Origin: Xanthocytophaga agilis
GTDB taxonomy: Bacteria; Bacteroidota; Bacteroidia; Cytophagales; 172606-1
Assembly (NCBI RefSeq): GCF_030068605.1
Contig: NZ_JASJOU010000005.1
Location: 434,001-498,000 of the forward strand
Length of the DNA: 64,000 bases
Direction: 5' to 3'
Part shown: positions 27,234-36,090 of the stretch, one piece after another
Numbering within the stretch: position 1 is the first letter of the stretch
Layout of the letters: every line of letters starts with the position of its first letter
Notes under the pieces: generated by a model
What the model was told of the DNA's origin: nothing
What the model saw: only the letters and a program-made list of their open reading frames with translations
The model's database searches: none
Translations under genes and position numbers: made by a program

Positions 27234-27737
27234 TCACTTACTGATAGTTAGTTTATTATTTACCTTCTTAGGCTTCGCCTCATTGGCAGCTTTAATTACT
27301 TCCTGTAGCTGAGCCCGTTTTACATTTCCTTCCAACGTCACTTCTCCATCTTTTACGGATGCTGTTACACCACTTATATTGTATTGCTTAAACTTATCGT
27401 CCACAGCTGTTTTCAAACTATCATCTGGTGAGAAAGTTCTCTCTGGCTCAACAGGTGCAGGAGGGGCTTTTACTGTTAGTGTATTTACCACAGACTTTAC
27501 ACCATCTGCAGTTTTGGCAGCCTCTTCTGCCTGTGTACTCAGTTCTGGCGTCTCTACCTCTCCACTTAATGTAACCACTCCTTCTTTAACAGACACATTC
27601 ACCCCTTGTATGTTTTGTGTTTTAACCTTAACACTTTCTGTAATAGCCGTATCATCAGGCTTTTTCTTACAACTGCTGACAGACAATAGAATGCTGAACA
27701 TCAGCATAAACAAGGATAATGACGTTTTGTTTTTCAT
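27234..27737 (-). CDS. Lipoprotein with two BON domains
   Basis: A 167-residue lipoprotein: lipobox VSSC (residues 20-23) followed by two BON domains (about residues 30-90 and 108-165), each with the G-V-x-V/A-x-V-K-x-G-x-V-T-L-x-G signature (VNVSVKEGVVTLSGEVETPE; VTASVKDGEVTLEGNVKRAQ). They are joined by a Pro-rich linker. BON domains bind membranes or lipids in OsmY- and DolP-like proteins that protect the envelope under stress. It probably sits in the periplasm, attached to a membrane. Confidence 0.88.
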   Translation of the reverse strand: MKNKTSLSLFMLMFSILLSVSSCKKKPDDTAITESVKVKTQNIQGVNVSVKEGVVTLSGEVETPELSTQAEEAAKTADGVKSVVNTLTVKAPPAPVEPERTFSPDDSLKTAVDDKFKQYNISGVTASVKDGEVTLEGNVKRAQLQEVIKAANEAKPKKVNNKLTISK

Positions 27738-28184
27738 AGAACTAAAAATTAGGTTGATTAATACATTACTTCTATAAACACTGAAATATAGGTAATTTTA
27801 TTTGTTAACAACATACTCATACCTATAAAACAAACTGACTATCAAATAAATAACTAGTTATCTACCAATAGTCAAGATGTTTTAGAAGCCTGTTCCTCAG
27901 AAAGAAATTTCTATGCCTGCTGTAATCTAAATGAATAGTAAGAGAATGTGGTTTTACTACAGATTACATGACTGAGTATGTTAAGAGTGTACCATCCATT
28001 GAATCAGTATCTTATACAGACACTATAGCACAATAGGACACTTCTTCCCCAAAAGGGAAACTGGGGAAATATGTCCTCGAAATGGACTCTACTTACTTGA
28101 TAGTGAAACAAATAGAAAATTAACCATATAAGCGAAAAAGTATTTCCGCCAGCTATAGAAAAATTTCAGCACTAGATTAATTCC
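27738..28184. other. Intergenic, 447 bases, no gene seen
   Basis: AT-rich upstream region of the BON genes and downstream region of the Crp/Fnr-like gene. Two weak inverted repeats are visible: TGTAATCT at 27921-27928 with AGATTACA at 27961-27968, and a TTCCCC/GGGGAA pair near 28045-28070. No coding frame looks real. Confidence 0.6.
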
Positions 28185-28775
28185 TCAAATTCGTTCAGCA
28201 GCAATAATCCGGTTACGAATACGACTCAATGAAACGGGTGTAATCCCTAGGTAAGAGGCTATATAATGTTGAGGTATTCGTTCCAGAATCTTTTTCTTAT
28301 TACTTTTTAACAATCCTATGTACCGCTCTTCCGGACTATCCATTAATAGAGAAACCATACGTATTTCAAGTCCGACTGCCAAATATTCCGCCAGCTTTCT
28401 GCCAAAAATCTGATAAACCGGATAGTTCTCATATAGGTTTTGCAGCGTTTGGGCAGAAAAACACAAAACCTCCGAGTCTTCCAGTGCTTCGATAGTTAAC
28501 AAACTCGGTTGCTTTTGAAGAATACTTATATAAGAGGACATCAGGTGATTTTCAAAGTAGAAATAGGTAGTCTTTTCCTCTCCATCTTTCGTATAAAACT
28601 GTCGGAAGCTTCCCTGCAATACCAAAGCTATTTTGTCTTCCATTTGTCCTTCTTTACTAAAGGTCCTCTTACGTGGAATCTTGCTGACAGATAAATTCTG
28701 AGCCAATGCACCCCATTCCTCTTCTGTAAGAGAAACAAAACGTTCGATATGCTGACGTAAGAGAAGATGCTCCAT
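28185..28775 (-). CDS. Crp/Fnr-family transcriptional regulator
   Basis: A 196-residue protein with an N-terminal cyclic-nucleotide-binding-like beta roll (KIALVLQGSFRQFY...ENHLMSSYISILQKQPSLLTIEALEDSEVL) and a C-terminal winged-helix domain with a recognition helix in IPQHYIASYLGITPVSLSRI. It lacks the Arg-Ser phosphate-binding cassette of true cAMP receptors, so its ligand, if any, is unknown; this is common for Bacteroidota members. It lies 28 bases downstream of the methyltransferase gene on the same strand, so the two likely form an operon. Confidence 0.88.
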   Translation of the reverse strand: MEHLLLRQHIERFVSLTEEEWGALAQNLSVSKIPRKRTFSKEGQMEDKIALVLQGSFRQFYTKDGEEKTTYFYFENHLMSSYISILQKQPSLLTIEALEDSEVLCFSAQTLQNLYENYPVYQIFGRKLAEYLAVGLEIRMVSLLMDSPEERYIGLLKSNKKKILERIPQHYIASYLGITPVSLSRIRNRIIAAERI

Positions 28776-28803
28776 AGTATAAGTAAAGGCTCCTGAGGAG
28801 GAT

Positions 28804-29547
28804 TTATTTTTTCTCGAATATCAGTAAGTGTTGCCAGGGAAGCGAATCCTGTCTCTCAATCCCTTTCAAACCTATCACCTCCATTTCTTTTCTGATTTGC
28901 TCCTTTGTCATTTTGTGTAAAGGCTTAATCGGAATAGCCTCATCTTCTGCACGATATTCCAACAATACAACCTTTCCTGTAGATTTCAAAGCCTTGTATA
29001 TACCTTGCATCATGGCATAGGGCTCTGAAAACTCATGATACGTATCTACCAGCAATACCCAGTCTACAGTATTTTCAGGCAGTTTGGGGTCTGTAATAGT
29101 CCCTAGTACCGTTTCTACCTGATACATACGGTTTTTCTCTCGTTTAGATTGTATGATAGCCAGCATCTCAGGCTGTATATCCACCGCATATACTTTTCCC
29201 TGTGGCACCATTGGCACAAGTCTGAATGAAAAATACCCACTTCCAGCTCCAATATCAGCAATTACATCCGTAGGTTTAATTTGAGACTGCAACGCCTGAA
29301 TAATCAAATCAGTACGTTCTTCCTCCAATCTTTCAGGACGATCTAACCAGGAAGCCGCTTCATGACTCATGGTATGTGCTATCTCCCGCCCCATATACAC
29401 TCTTCCTATACCATCCGGACTTCCGGCTGGAACATTTTTATATATACTATCTACCGCTTGGGTAGTAAGCGTTTGTCTGCCAGGCTGACTGCACGAAGCG
29501 TGTAAGAAGATGATACTCAGCAGACAAAATAGGTGGAATTCTCGCAT
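28804..29547 (-). CDS. SAM-dependent methyltransferase with a lipoprotein-type signal peptide
   Basis: A 247-residue protein. The N terminus MREFHLFCLLSIIFLHASC looks like a lipoprotein signal (lipobox HASC), yet the body is a class I Rossmann methyltransferase: motif I VIADIGAGSGYFSFRL (about residue 97), the acidic end of strand 2 in VYAVDIQPEM, motif IV VDWVLLVDTYHEF and VVLLEYRAEDE. Export of a SAM-dependent enzyme is odd, because SAM is cytoplasmic. It is the first gene of a probable operon with the Crp/Fnr-like regulator. The substrate is unknown. Confidence 0.83.
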   Translation of the reverse strand: MREFHLFCLLSIIFLHASCSQPGRQTLTTQAVDSIYKNVPAGSPDGIGRVYMGREIAHTMSHEAASWLDRPERLEEERTDLIIQALQSQIKPTDVIADIGAGSGYFSFRLVPMVPQGKVYAVDIQPEMLAIIQSKREKNRMYQVETVLGTITDPKLPENTVDWVLLVDTYHEFSEPYAMMQGIYKALKSTGKVVLLEYRAEDEAIPIKPLHKMTKEQIRKEMEVIGLKGIERQDSLPWQHLLIFEKK

Positions 29548-29788
29548 AAAAGAGAAATTTTATTTCATACAAAACAAAATCAAGTAAAGAAAGTTATACA
29601 AACCTCAAGCCTGACGTATACTTTATAACGACAATAGTTTAAAATTTATAGACAGGCATTTGATTTTTATCTATAAGCTAGTAATTTTAATAAGTTTAAC
29701 ATACTACAAGTATGTATTCCTGCTCCTTTCACCACTCTATGTTTATATCTTTTAAATTGTCTACTTATTGAAGAAATGTTTACAATGT

Positions 29789-30382
29789 ATGAAAAAAGCT
29801 TATCCCTTACTCGCAATTGCCTTGCTGGTGGTTTTTGGATCCTGTATGAACGAAAGCCGTTTTTTGGTTGAATATGATTATAGCTACAAAGGAAATTTCA
29901 AAAAGTACAACTCGTTTTGCTTTGTAGATAATGGCAGTGCTGACGATAAAGATTCGACAATGTCGAATCCGATTATCGAGGAATCAGTACGTAAACAACT
30001 GGAGTTACATGGTTATCGTTTCAATAAGCGTAAACCCAGCTTGCTGGTATCCTACAAGATTTTTTATGACGATCTTCGCTTCCAAGGATTTAATCAACCT
30101 GAAATAGAAAACTGGATAGCAACAGAGGATGAGGAGGTAAAATATGATCCTATCAAGTATAGTATGGTGCGTGGTACTTTGGTAGTGCAATTGCTGGACG
30201 CCAAAAAACATCAGACAGTCTGGCAAGGCTATGCATCGGGACTTTATAATGATCAAACATTGACCAGTGATCGCTATCTGAAACGTGCGGTACGTTCTAT
30301 CTTTGATAAATACAGACTTTTTGCAGATGGGTATATCCTTGAAAACCGCGAAAACGCACCTGTGGGTAATTCGGATAAATAA
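29789..30382 (+). CDS. DUF4136 lipoprotein
   Basis: About 197 residues from the ATG at 29789; an upstream TTG at 29768 in the same frame adds seven residues and is less likely. Lipobox FGSC at the end of the signal peptide is followed by the DUF4136 pattern: YDYSYKGNFKKYNSFCFVD near the mature N terminus, then an alpha/beta domain ending LKRAVRSIFDKY. The family is widespread in Bacteroidota; function is unknown, and it is probably periplasmic or attached to the outer membrane. A hairpin terminator follows. Confidence 0.83.
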   Translation: MKKAYPLLAIALLVVFGSCMNESRFLVEYDYSYKGNFKKYNSFCFVDNGSADDKDSTMSNPIIEESVRKQLELHGYRFNKRKPSLLVSYKIFYDDLRFQGFNQPEIENWIATEDEEVKYDPIKYSMVRGTLVVQLLDAKKHQTVWQGYASGLYNDQTLTSDRYLKRAVRSIFDKYRLFADGYILENRENAPVGNSDK

Positions 30383-30419
30383 AAGGGAGATATATAATAG
30401 TGGTGGTATGGTTATGCAG

Positions 30420-30449
30420 GAATCCGGAAAATCTCCGGATTCTTGTTTT
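30420..30449 (+). terminator. Hairpin terminator after the DUF4136 gene
   Basis: A 9-bp stem (30420-30428 with 30434-30442) with a short loop, followed by TTGTTTT. Confidence 0.75.
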
Positions 30450-30646
30450 ATAGTAAAATTTGTCAGTAAAAACATATTATTTTCACCAAATACTCACCTC
30501 ACTTTTACATACGATAGCAGGCAAATTTACTACGCCAGATCAAAATTACTTCATATGTGATTCTCTACACATACATAGATTACATATGATATTACATCGA
30601 AAAAAAAGTGTTATTCGGAATAATCCTATATTTTTGGGTTTGATAC

Positions 30647-31360
30647 TTGAAAACTTTTGTTTTTTTACTTTACTTAGTTAAAATTACCGTGCAAGAGATT
30701 GTCAGCAATCTGCCAGATAGTAAATCCGCCTATATTGAATTACATTATTTTCCTTGTTTAGCTTATTTCGCCTGTATATCATGTTATGAATCAATTCTGT
30801 TAGAATCAGCAGAAAATTATACAAAGCAAAGCTACCGGAACCGATGTAATATCCGTACTGCCAACAAAGTAGCCAACTTGTCAGTACCAGTAATAAAAGG
30901 AAATACAAAACAGCGGATAAAGGATATAAAAATTGATTATAGTGAGAATTGGATTAAAGATCATTGGCGTACAATTGCTTCAGGATACGGAAAAGCGCCC
31001 TTCTTTAGTGAATTAGCTCCTGTCTTTGAAAGAATTCTCCACAAAAAACATACGTTTTTATTTGATTTAAATCTTGAAATACTGACAAACTGTCTGCGTA
31101 TTTTAAGATGGAAAAAGGAAATACGCTTGTCTAATGAATATTTTAGGGGTCTGGAGGCTCCAAATGACTTTAGAGATCGTATTCATCCCAAAAAAACAGA
31201 GTTATTAGCGGATCTTTATAAAGTTGTTCCCTATACGCAAAACTTTGGCAGTGATTTTGTACCAAACTTATCAATCCTGGATATTCTTTTTTGTGAAGGT
31301 ATCTATGCATCTGATCTCATCTGTCAATCTTCTGTCAACCCGCAAGGGCACAATTTTTAA
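30647..31360 (+). CDS. WbqC-like family protein
   Basis: About 237 residues if translation begins at the TTG at 30647; a GTG at 30689 is an in-frame alternative, and there is no ATG before the conserved region. The body matches the WbqC family: IELHYFPCLAYFACISCYES, then LLESAENYTKQSYRNRCNIR, LSVPVIKG, IKIDYSENWIKDHWRTIASG, YGKAPFFSELAPVFERIL. WbqC proteins occur in surface-polysaccharide and nucleotide-linked clusters; the reaction is not established. It stands alone upstream of clpC. Confidence 0.8.
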   Translation: MKTFVFLLYLVKITVQEIVSNLPDSKSAYIELHYFPCLAYFACISCYESILLESAENYTKQSYRNRCNIRTANKVANLSVPVIKGNTKQRIKDIKIDYSENWIKDHWRTIASGYGKAPFFSELAPVFERILHKKHTFLFDLNLEILTNCLRILRWKKEIRLSNEYFRGLEAPNDFRDRIHPKKTELLADLYKVVPYTQNFGSDFVPNLSILDILFCEGIYASDLICQSSVNPQGHNF

Positions 31361-31484
31361 AGAAAGGAGTTTATACACTATTTTAGTGATGTGAAGGTTT
31401 ACTATATACCATACTTGAAAATCTTCTCAAATATTGATTACGTATAAAAATTTAATAACACTAATCTGAGCCAATAAACTATTT

Positions 31485-31514
31485 TTTGTTTTTATTAGTT
31501 TATTAATAAATTTC
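31485..31514 (+). promoter_or_regulatory. Candidate Bacteroidota-type promoter of clpC
   Basis: A TTTG at 31485-31488 is followed after 18 bases by TAAATTTC at 31507-31514, close to the phylum's TTTG / TAnnTTTG pattern. It lies about 58 bases upstream of the clpC start. One base of the -7 box departs from the consensus. Confidence 0.35.
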
Positions 31515-31571
31515 AGACTTAAATAACTAACCAACTTATTGCTGAAATAAGTTTTTAATTAGGAACCATAT

Positions 31572-34100
31572 ATGGAAGCTAAGTTTTCTAACCGAGTAAA
31601 AGAGGTGATTTCTCTCAGCCGTGAGGAGGCATTGCGACTGGGACATGACTATATCGGAACGGAACATCTCATACTGGGTATGATTCGGGAAGGTGAGGGT
31701 GTCGCGATCGGACTACTTAAAAAGCTGGGCGTTTCCCTGGAAGAGCTTCGTCAGACGATTGAGCAGGCAACCAAAGGTACAGCCACTCATACTGTGAAGA
31801 ATCTTGCCAATATTCCATTGACACGTCAGTCCGAGAAAGTGCTGAAGATTACTTACCTGGAGGCTAAGATATTCAAAAGCCAACTTATCGGTACAGAACA
31901 TTTGCTCCTCTCTATTCTACGTGACGAAGATAATGTTGCCACGCAGATTCTTTCTAAATATGATATTAATTACGAAGTGATTAAGGAAATGTTAGAATAC
32001 CATACCCACAACCCAACCTCTGCTGCCGATGCAGATGATCCGGATGATGACAATTCACGGATCTTTGGCGGTGGCGGAAGCCAGGGAGGCAGCGGAAGGG
32101 AGTCCGCTAAATCCACAGAAAAGTCGCGTACGCCAGTACTGGACAACTTTGGTCGTGATTTGACTAAACTTGCAGAAGCTGGAAAATTAGACCCGATTGT
32201 TGGCCGTGAAAAAGAAATTGAACGGGTAGCACAAGTATTATCTCGTCGGAAAAAGAATAACCCTATTCTGATTGGTGAACCAGGAGTTGGTAAAACTGCT
32301 ATTGCAGAAGGTCTGGCTCTTCGTATCGTTCAGAAAAAAGTGTCTCGTGTATTGTTTGGTAAACGTGTGGTTACACTAGATCTGGCTTCATTAGTAGCTG
32401 GTACCAAATACCGCGGACAGTTTGAAGAGAGAATGAAAGCCGTTATGAACGAGCTTGAAAAATCTCCGGAAGTTATTCTGTTCATTGATGAGTTACATAC
32501 CATTGTAGGTGCAGGTGGAGCTTCTGGCTCACTGGATGCATCCAATATGTTCAAACCAGCTTTAGCCCGGGGAGACATCCAATGTATTGGTGCCACTACA
32601 CTGGATGAATATCGCCAGTATATCGAGAAAGATGGAGCATTAGCTCGTCGTTTCCAGATTGTAATGGTTGACGCAACTTCACCAGAAGAAACCATTGAAA
32701 TTCTGAACAACATCAAAGATAAATACGAAGACCACCACCATGTAAACTATCGCCCTGAGGCTATAGAAGCTTGCGTGAAAATGTCTGATCGTTATATTTC
32801 TGATCGTTTCCTTCCAGATAAAGCTATTGACGTATTAGACGAAGCAGGTGCTCGTGTACACATCAATAATATATCTGTACCTGAAGATATTCTGAAACTG
32901 GAAGAATCCATTGAGAATATCAAGAAGGAGAAAAACCAGGTTGTAAAGAGCCAACGCTACGAAGAAGCAGCTCAGTTACGTGACAGAGAGAAGAAATTAC
33001 TAGAGCAGTTGGAGCGTGCAAAAGATATGTGGGAACAGGAAACCAAGCAAAAACGCTATACTGTAACAGAAGAAAATGTTGCAGAAGTAATAGCGATGAT
33101 GACAGGTATTCCGGTTAACAGAATCGCTCAGAACGAAGGAACCAAGCTGCTTGGCATGGGTACTGAACTGAAGAACCGTGTAATTGGTCAGAACGAGGCA
33201 ATTGAAAAGTTGGTAAAAGCAATTCAACGTACGCGTGTAGGTTTGAAAGATCCTAAAAAACCAATTGGTTCTTTTATCTTCTTAGGCCCTACAGGTGTTG
33301 GTAAAACTGAGTTGGCAAAAGTACTGGCAACGTATTTGTTTGACAAAGAAGATGCCCTGGTTCGGATTGATATGAGTGAGTATATGGAGAAATTCTCCGT
33401 ATCCAGACTGGTAGGTGCGCCTCCGGGATATGTTGGATACGAAGAAGGTGGTCAGCTGACTGAGAAAATCCGTCGGAAACCATACTCTGTCGTACTATTG
33501 GATGAGATCGAGAAAGCTCACCCGGATGTATTCAATCTGTTGTTACAGGTATTGGATGACGGTATATTAACAGATGGCTTAGGTCGTCGGGTTGACTTCC
33601 GGAACACAATCATCATTATGACGTCTAACATTGGGGTTCGTGACCTGAAAGAGTTTGGTTCTGGTATTGGGTTCAGCACCCGTGCTAAATCAGATAATAA
33701 CGATGATCTGATGAAGAGTACTATTCAGAATGCCCTGCGCAGAGCTTTCTCTCCTGAGTTTCTGAATCGTCTGGATGATGTGATTGTATTTAACTCACTG
33801 CAACGTCAGGATATACACCGGATCATTGATCTGTCTCTGGCTAAACTATTCTCTCGTCTGACTCAGTTAGGTTACAAGATAGAACTGACAGAAAAAGCGA
33901 AAGACTTCTTAGCTGAGAGAGGTTATGATCCTCAATATGGTGCTCGTCCGTTAAATCGAGCGATTCAGAAATACCTTGAAGACCCGGTAGCTGAAGAAAT
34001 CCTGAAAGGTGATTTTGCAGAAGGTGATACCATTCTGGCGGATTATGAAGGTACAGGTGAATCTTTGACCTTTAAAACAGTTAAGAATGTAGGTGTGTAA
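31572..34100 (+). CDS. clpC: ClpC-type AAA+ protease ATPase subunit
   Basis: An 842-residue protein of full family length. Two Clp N-terminal repeats (residues 1-145) are followed by a Gly/Ser/Asp-rich linker, AAA domain 1 with Walker [14 protein letters not shown] and Walker [17 protein letters not shown], a UVR-like coiled coil ([20 protein letters not shown]) that marks ClpC, AAA domain 2 with Walker [31 protein letters not shown] and the C-terminal small domain. It unfolds substrates for ClpP in the cytoplasm, often with an adaptor. ClpP is not in the window. It is followed by a strong terminator. Confidence 0.96.
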   Translation: MEAKFSNRVKEVISLSREEALRLGHDYIGTEHLILGMIREGEGVAIGLLKKLGVSLEELRQTIEQATKGTATHTVKNLANIPLTRQSEKVLKITYLEAKIFKSQLIGTEHLLLSILRDEDNVATQILSKYDINYEVIKEMLEYHTHNPTSAADADDPDDDNSRIFGGGGSQGGSGRESAKSTEKSRTPVLDNFGRDLTKLAEAGKLDPIVGREKEIERVAQVLSRRKKNNPILIGEPGVGKTAIAEGLALRIVQKKVSRVLFGKRVVTLDLASLVAGTKYRGQFEERMKAVMNELEKSPEVILFIDELHTIVGAGGASGSLDASNMFKPALARGDIQCIGATTLDEYRQYIEKDGALARRFQIVMVDATSPEETIEILNNIKDKYEDHHHVNYRPEAIEACVKMSDRYISDRFLPDKAIDVLDEAGARVHINNISVPEDILKLEESIENIKKEKNQVVKSQRYEEAAQLRDREKKLLEQLERAKDMWEQETKQKRYTVTEENVAEVIAMMTGIPVNRIAQNEGTKLLGMGTELKNRVIGQNEAIEKLVKAIQRTRVGLKDPKKPIGSFIFLGPTGVGKTELAKVLATYLFDKEDALVRIDMSEYMEKFSVSRLVGAPPGYVGYEEGGQLTEKIRRKPYSVVLLDEIEKAHPDVFNLLLQVLDDGILTDGLGRRVDFRNTIIIMTSNIGVRDLKEFGSGIGFSTRAKSDNNDDLMKSTIQNALRRAFSPEFLNRLDDVIVFNSLQRQDIHRIIDLSLAKLFSRLTQLGYKIELTEKAKDFLAERGYDPQYGARPLNRAIQKYLEDPVAEEILKGDFAEGDTILADYEGTGESLTFKTVKNVGV

Positions 34101-34123
34101 CACTTTCACTTGTTATAAATCTG

Positions 34124-34150
34124 AAAGGGGCTCTTGTGAGCCCCTTTTTT
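34124..34150 (+). terminator. Rho-independent terminator of clpC
   Basis: A perfect 10-bp stem (34124-34133 with 34138-34147), GC-rich at its heart, with a TTGT loop and a run of T residues. Confidence 0.9.
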
Positions 34151-34220
34151 GTTTGCGCTCCTGAATATTTTTAATTGGCTATTTGTGTGCATCATTCTTT
34201 GAATATCTTTATACTACACT

Positions 34221-35240
34221 ATGAATATTTCCTTTCTACAAGAACTCATGAACGATGGATACATCTGCATGCAAAAGCATCCTGAGGCAGACTATTACAT
34301 CTATAATTATACACCTAAAACTCAGTTTGAACGTACATGGAATGAGTGGACACTCATGGCTCGAGGTTTGATCCTGGATCAGAATTACACAGTTATAGCC
34401 AGACCATTCCGAAAGTTTTTCAATATGGAAGAACATCCATCAGAGGAAATTCCTTCTGAAAATTTTGAGGTATACGAAAAGCTGGATGGATCTCTGGGAA
34501 TTTTGTATTGGCTAAATGATAAGCCTTATATGGCAACAAGAGGTTCATTTAATAGTGAACAGGCATTGAAGGCAACAGAGATGCTTTATCAAAAATATGC
34601 TCATACATTTCCATTATTGGACACATCCAAAACCTATCTGTTTGAAATTATCTATCCAGAAAACCGGATTGTAGTCAACTATGGGGAAAAAGAAGACTTA
34701 ATCTTACTGGCGATTATCAATAATGAAACGGGTCAGGATGAGCCATTAGAGGATATTGGGTTTCCACTGGTTACCCGATATGATGGAATCTCAGATCTGC
34801 AAACATTAAAATTGCTTGAGGAAGAAAACAAAGAAGGATTTGTGATTAAATTCCGATCGGGTTTTCGGGTAAAAGTAAAATTTGAAGAATATGTGCGGTT
34901 ACACAAAATTCTAACCCGCATATCATCAAAAAATATCTGGGAATACCTATCGGGAAATCAATCTTTTGAAGAAATTCTAGAGAAAGTCCCTGATGAATTT
35001 TATGATTGGGTGAAAAAGACAGTTGCAGATCTTAACAAAGAGTATCAAGCTATTGAAAAATATTGTCAGGAACACTTCAGAGACCTTGGCAACCGAAAAG
35101 ATAATGCCTTATATTTTCGTACACTTAAGTATCCAGCTATTCTGTTTGCCATGCTTGATCAAAAGGATTATAGCCATATTATCTGGAAGCTAATTCGCCC
35201 TGAGTACGAAAGGCCTTTTCGTATAAGTGAAGATAGTTAA
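34221..35240 (+). CDS. T4 Rnl1-like RNA ligase
   Basis: A 339-residue ATP-dependent RNA ligase. Nucleotidyltransferase motifs are in order: RGLILD and RPFRKFFNMEE (residues about 48-71), motif I EKLDGS with the adenylated lysine K87, RGSF (about 107-110), motif III YLFEIIYPENRIVV (residues about 139-152), motif IIIa LILLAI, motif IV EGFVIKF (205-211) and motif V KVKFEEY (218-224). A helical C-terminal domain (about residue 232 onward) resembles the tRNA-binding part of Rnl1. It should seal 3'-OH and 5'-phosphate RNA ends. The RlaP-like gene follows after 38 bases on the same strand. Confidence 0.9.
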   Translation: MNISFLQELMNDGYICMQKHPEADYYIYNYTPKTQFERTWNEWTLMARGLILDQNYTVIARPFRKFFNMEEHPSEEIPSENFEVYEKLDGSLGILYWLNDKPYMATRGSFNSEQALKATEMLYQKYAHTFPLLDTSKTYLFEIIYPENRIVVNYGEKEDLILLAIINNETGQDEPLEDIGFPLVTRYDGISDLQTLKLLEEENKEGFVIKFRSGFRVKVKFEEYVRLHKILTRISSKNIWEYLSGNQSFEEILEKVPDEFYDWVKKTVADLNKEYQAIEKYCQEHFRDLGNRKDNALYFRTLKYPAILFAMLDQKDYSHIIWKLIRPEYERPFRISEDS

Positions 35241-35278
35241 ACCAACTTTTTTATAATTCCGTTAATCGAATAAAGGGA

Positions 35279-36073
35279 ATGAATATTCATTTCAAAGAAG
35301 CATCCTTATTTTCTAAGCTCATCAAGGCAACTATTGTACAGCTGGAAGTGGGTTCTCCTTTATATGGCTTGCAGGATGAATACAGTGATAAAGATATTCT
35401 CTGTATTTATTACCCTTTTCATAATCAACTATACAGTTTTGCACAAACACACCACCAACTACAATACAAAGCACAAAAAACAGATTATCTGTTTGTAGAT
35501 GTATTTACATTTATACGTAATGCTTTATCAGGTGATTCTACGCTTAACTTTGAGGCTATTCATATAGAAGATCTGCCAAACACTGCATTAGGCTTTTTGT
35601 ATACACATCGTACCTACTTTTATAATTATCAGATTATTAAAGCTTATCTTGGATTTGCAAACAGAGATCTCAAACAATACTGGCAGCAACCTTCTGATAG
35701 GGAGGCTGTCAAAAAATACATACACGCAGAACGCGGATTGTTATTTGCTAAAAGCATCTTTCAGAAAAACTTTACCCTGAAAGATGCTATTCTTCTGGAA
35801 AAGCGACAGAAATTTGTATCTTTTTCTCTTTCTACCCGAAAAGAGGCACTGAAAGAATTACAAAATGCAATAGACTACTTTCGCAAGGATGTGCTTACTA
35901 AGGCTATAGAAACGGAGAAGTTAACACGTTACATGCTTCCATCACATCAAAAGGAGATAGATACTTATTTACAACAGTTAAAAAGTTTGCCTCAATATCA
36001 TTATACGCAGACAGAATACTTTAACTTAGATCTTTTCTATACTGTCAATGAAAACGGTTTATCTTATGAATAA
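35279..36073 (+). CDS. RlaP-like nucleotidyltransferase (DNA polymerase beta superfamily)
   Basis: A 264-residue protein of the nucleotidyltransferase superfamily (family formerly known as YcgL, called RlaP in RNA-repair studies). The catalytic signature GSPLYGLQDEYSDKD (residues 25-39) has the GS motif and the DxD metal pair (D37, D39); LFVDVFTFIRNALSGDSTLN is the third-strand region with a further acidic residue and the family's NFEAI element. A helical C-terminal half follows. Family members are repeatedly found next to RNA ligases, and a role in modifying RNA ends before ligation is proposed, not proven. It is probably co-transcribed with the ligase. Confidence 0.87.
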   Translation: MNIHFKEASLFSKLIKATIVQLEVGSPLYGLQDEYSDKDILCIYYPFHNQLYSFAQTHHQLQYKAQKTDYLFVDVFTFIRNALSGDSTLNFEAIHIEDLPNTALGFLYTHRTYFYNYQIIKAYLGFANRDLKQYWQQPSDREAVKKYIHAERGLLFAKSIFQKNFTLKDAILLEKRQKFVSFSLSTRKEALKELQNAIDYFRKDVLTKAIETEKLTRYMLPSHQKEIDTYLQQLKSLPQYHYTQTEYFNLDLFYTVNENGLSYE

Positions 36074-36090
36074 AACCTTTCTTTAAATAC

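Noticed and set aside
27738-28184. Possible small RNA because of two weak inverted repeats
   Set aside because: Stems are short and no conserved RNA family is recognisable, so I left it as a plain spacer note.
30005-30475. 156-codon minus-strand frame opposite the DUF4136 gene
   Set aside because: Shadow frame; the plus-strand lipoprotein has a signal peptide and a family match.
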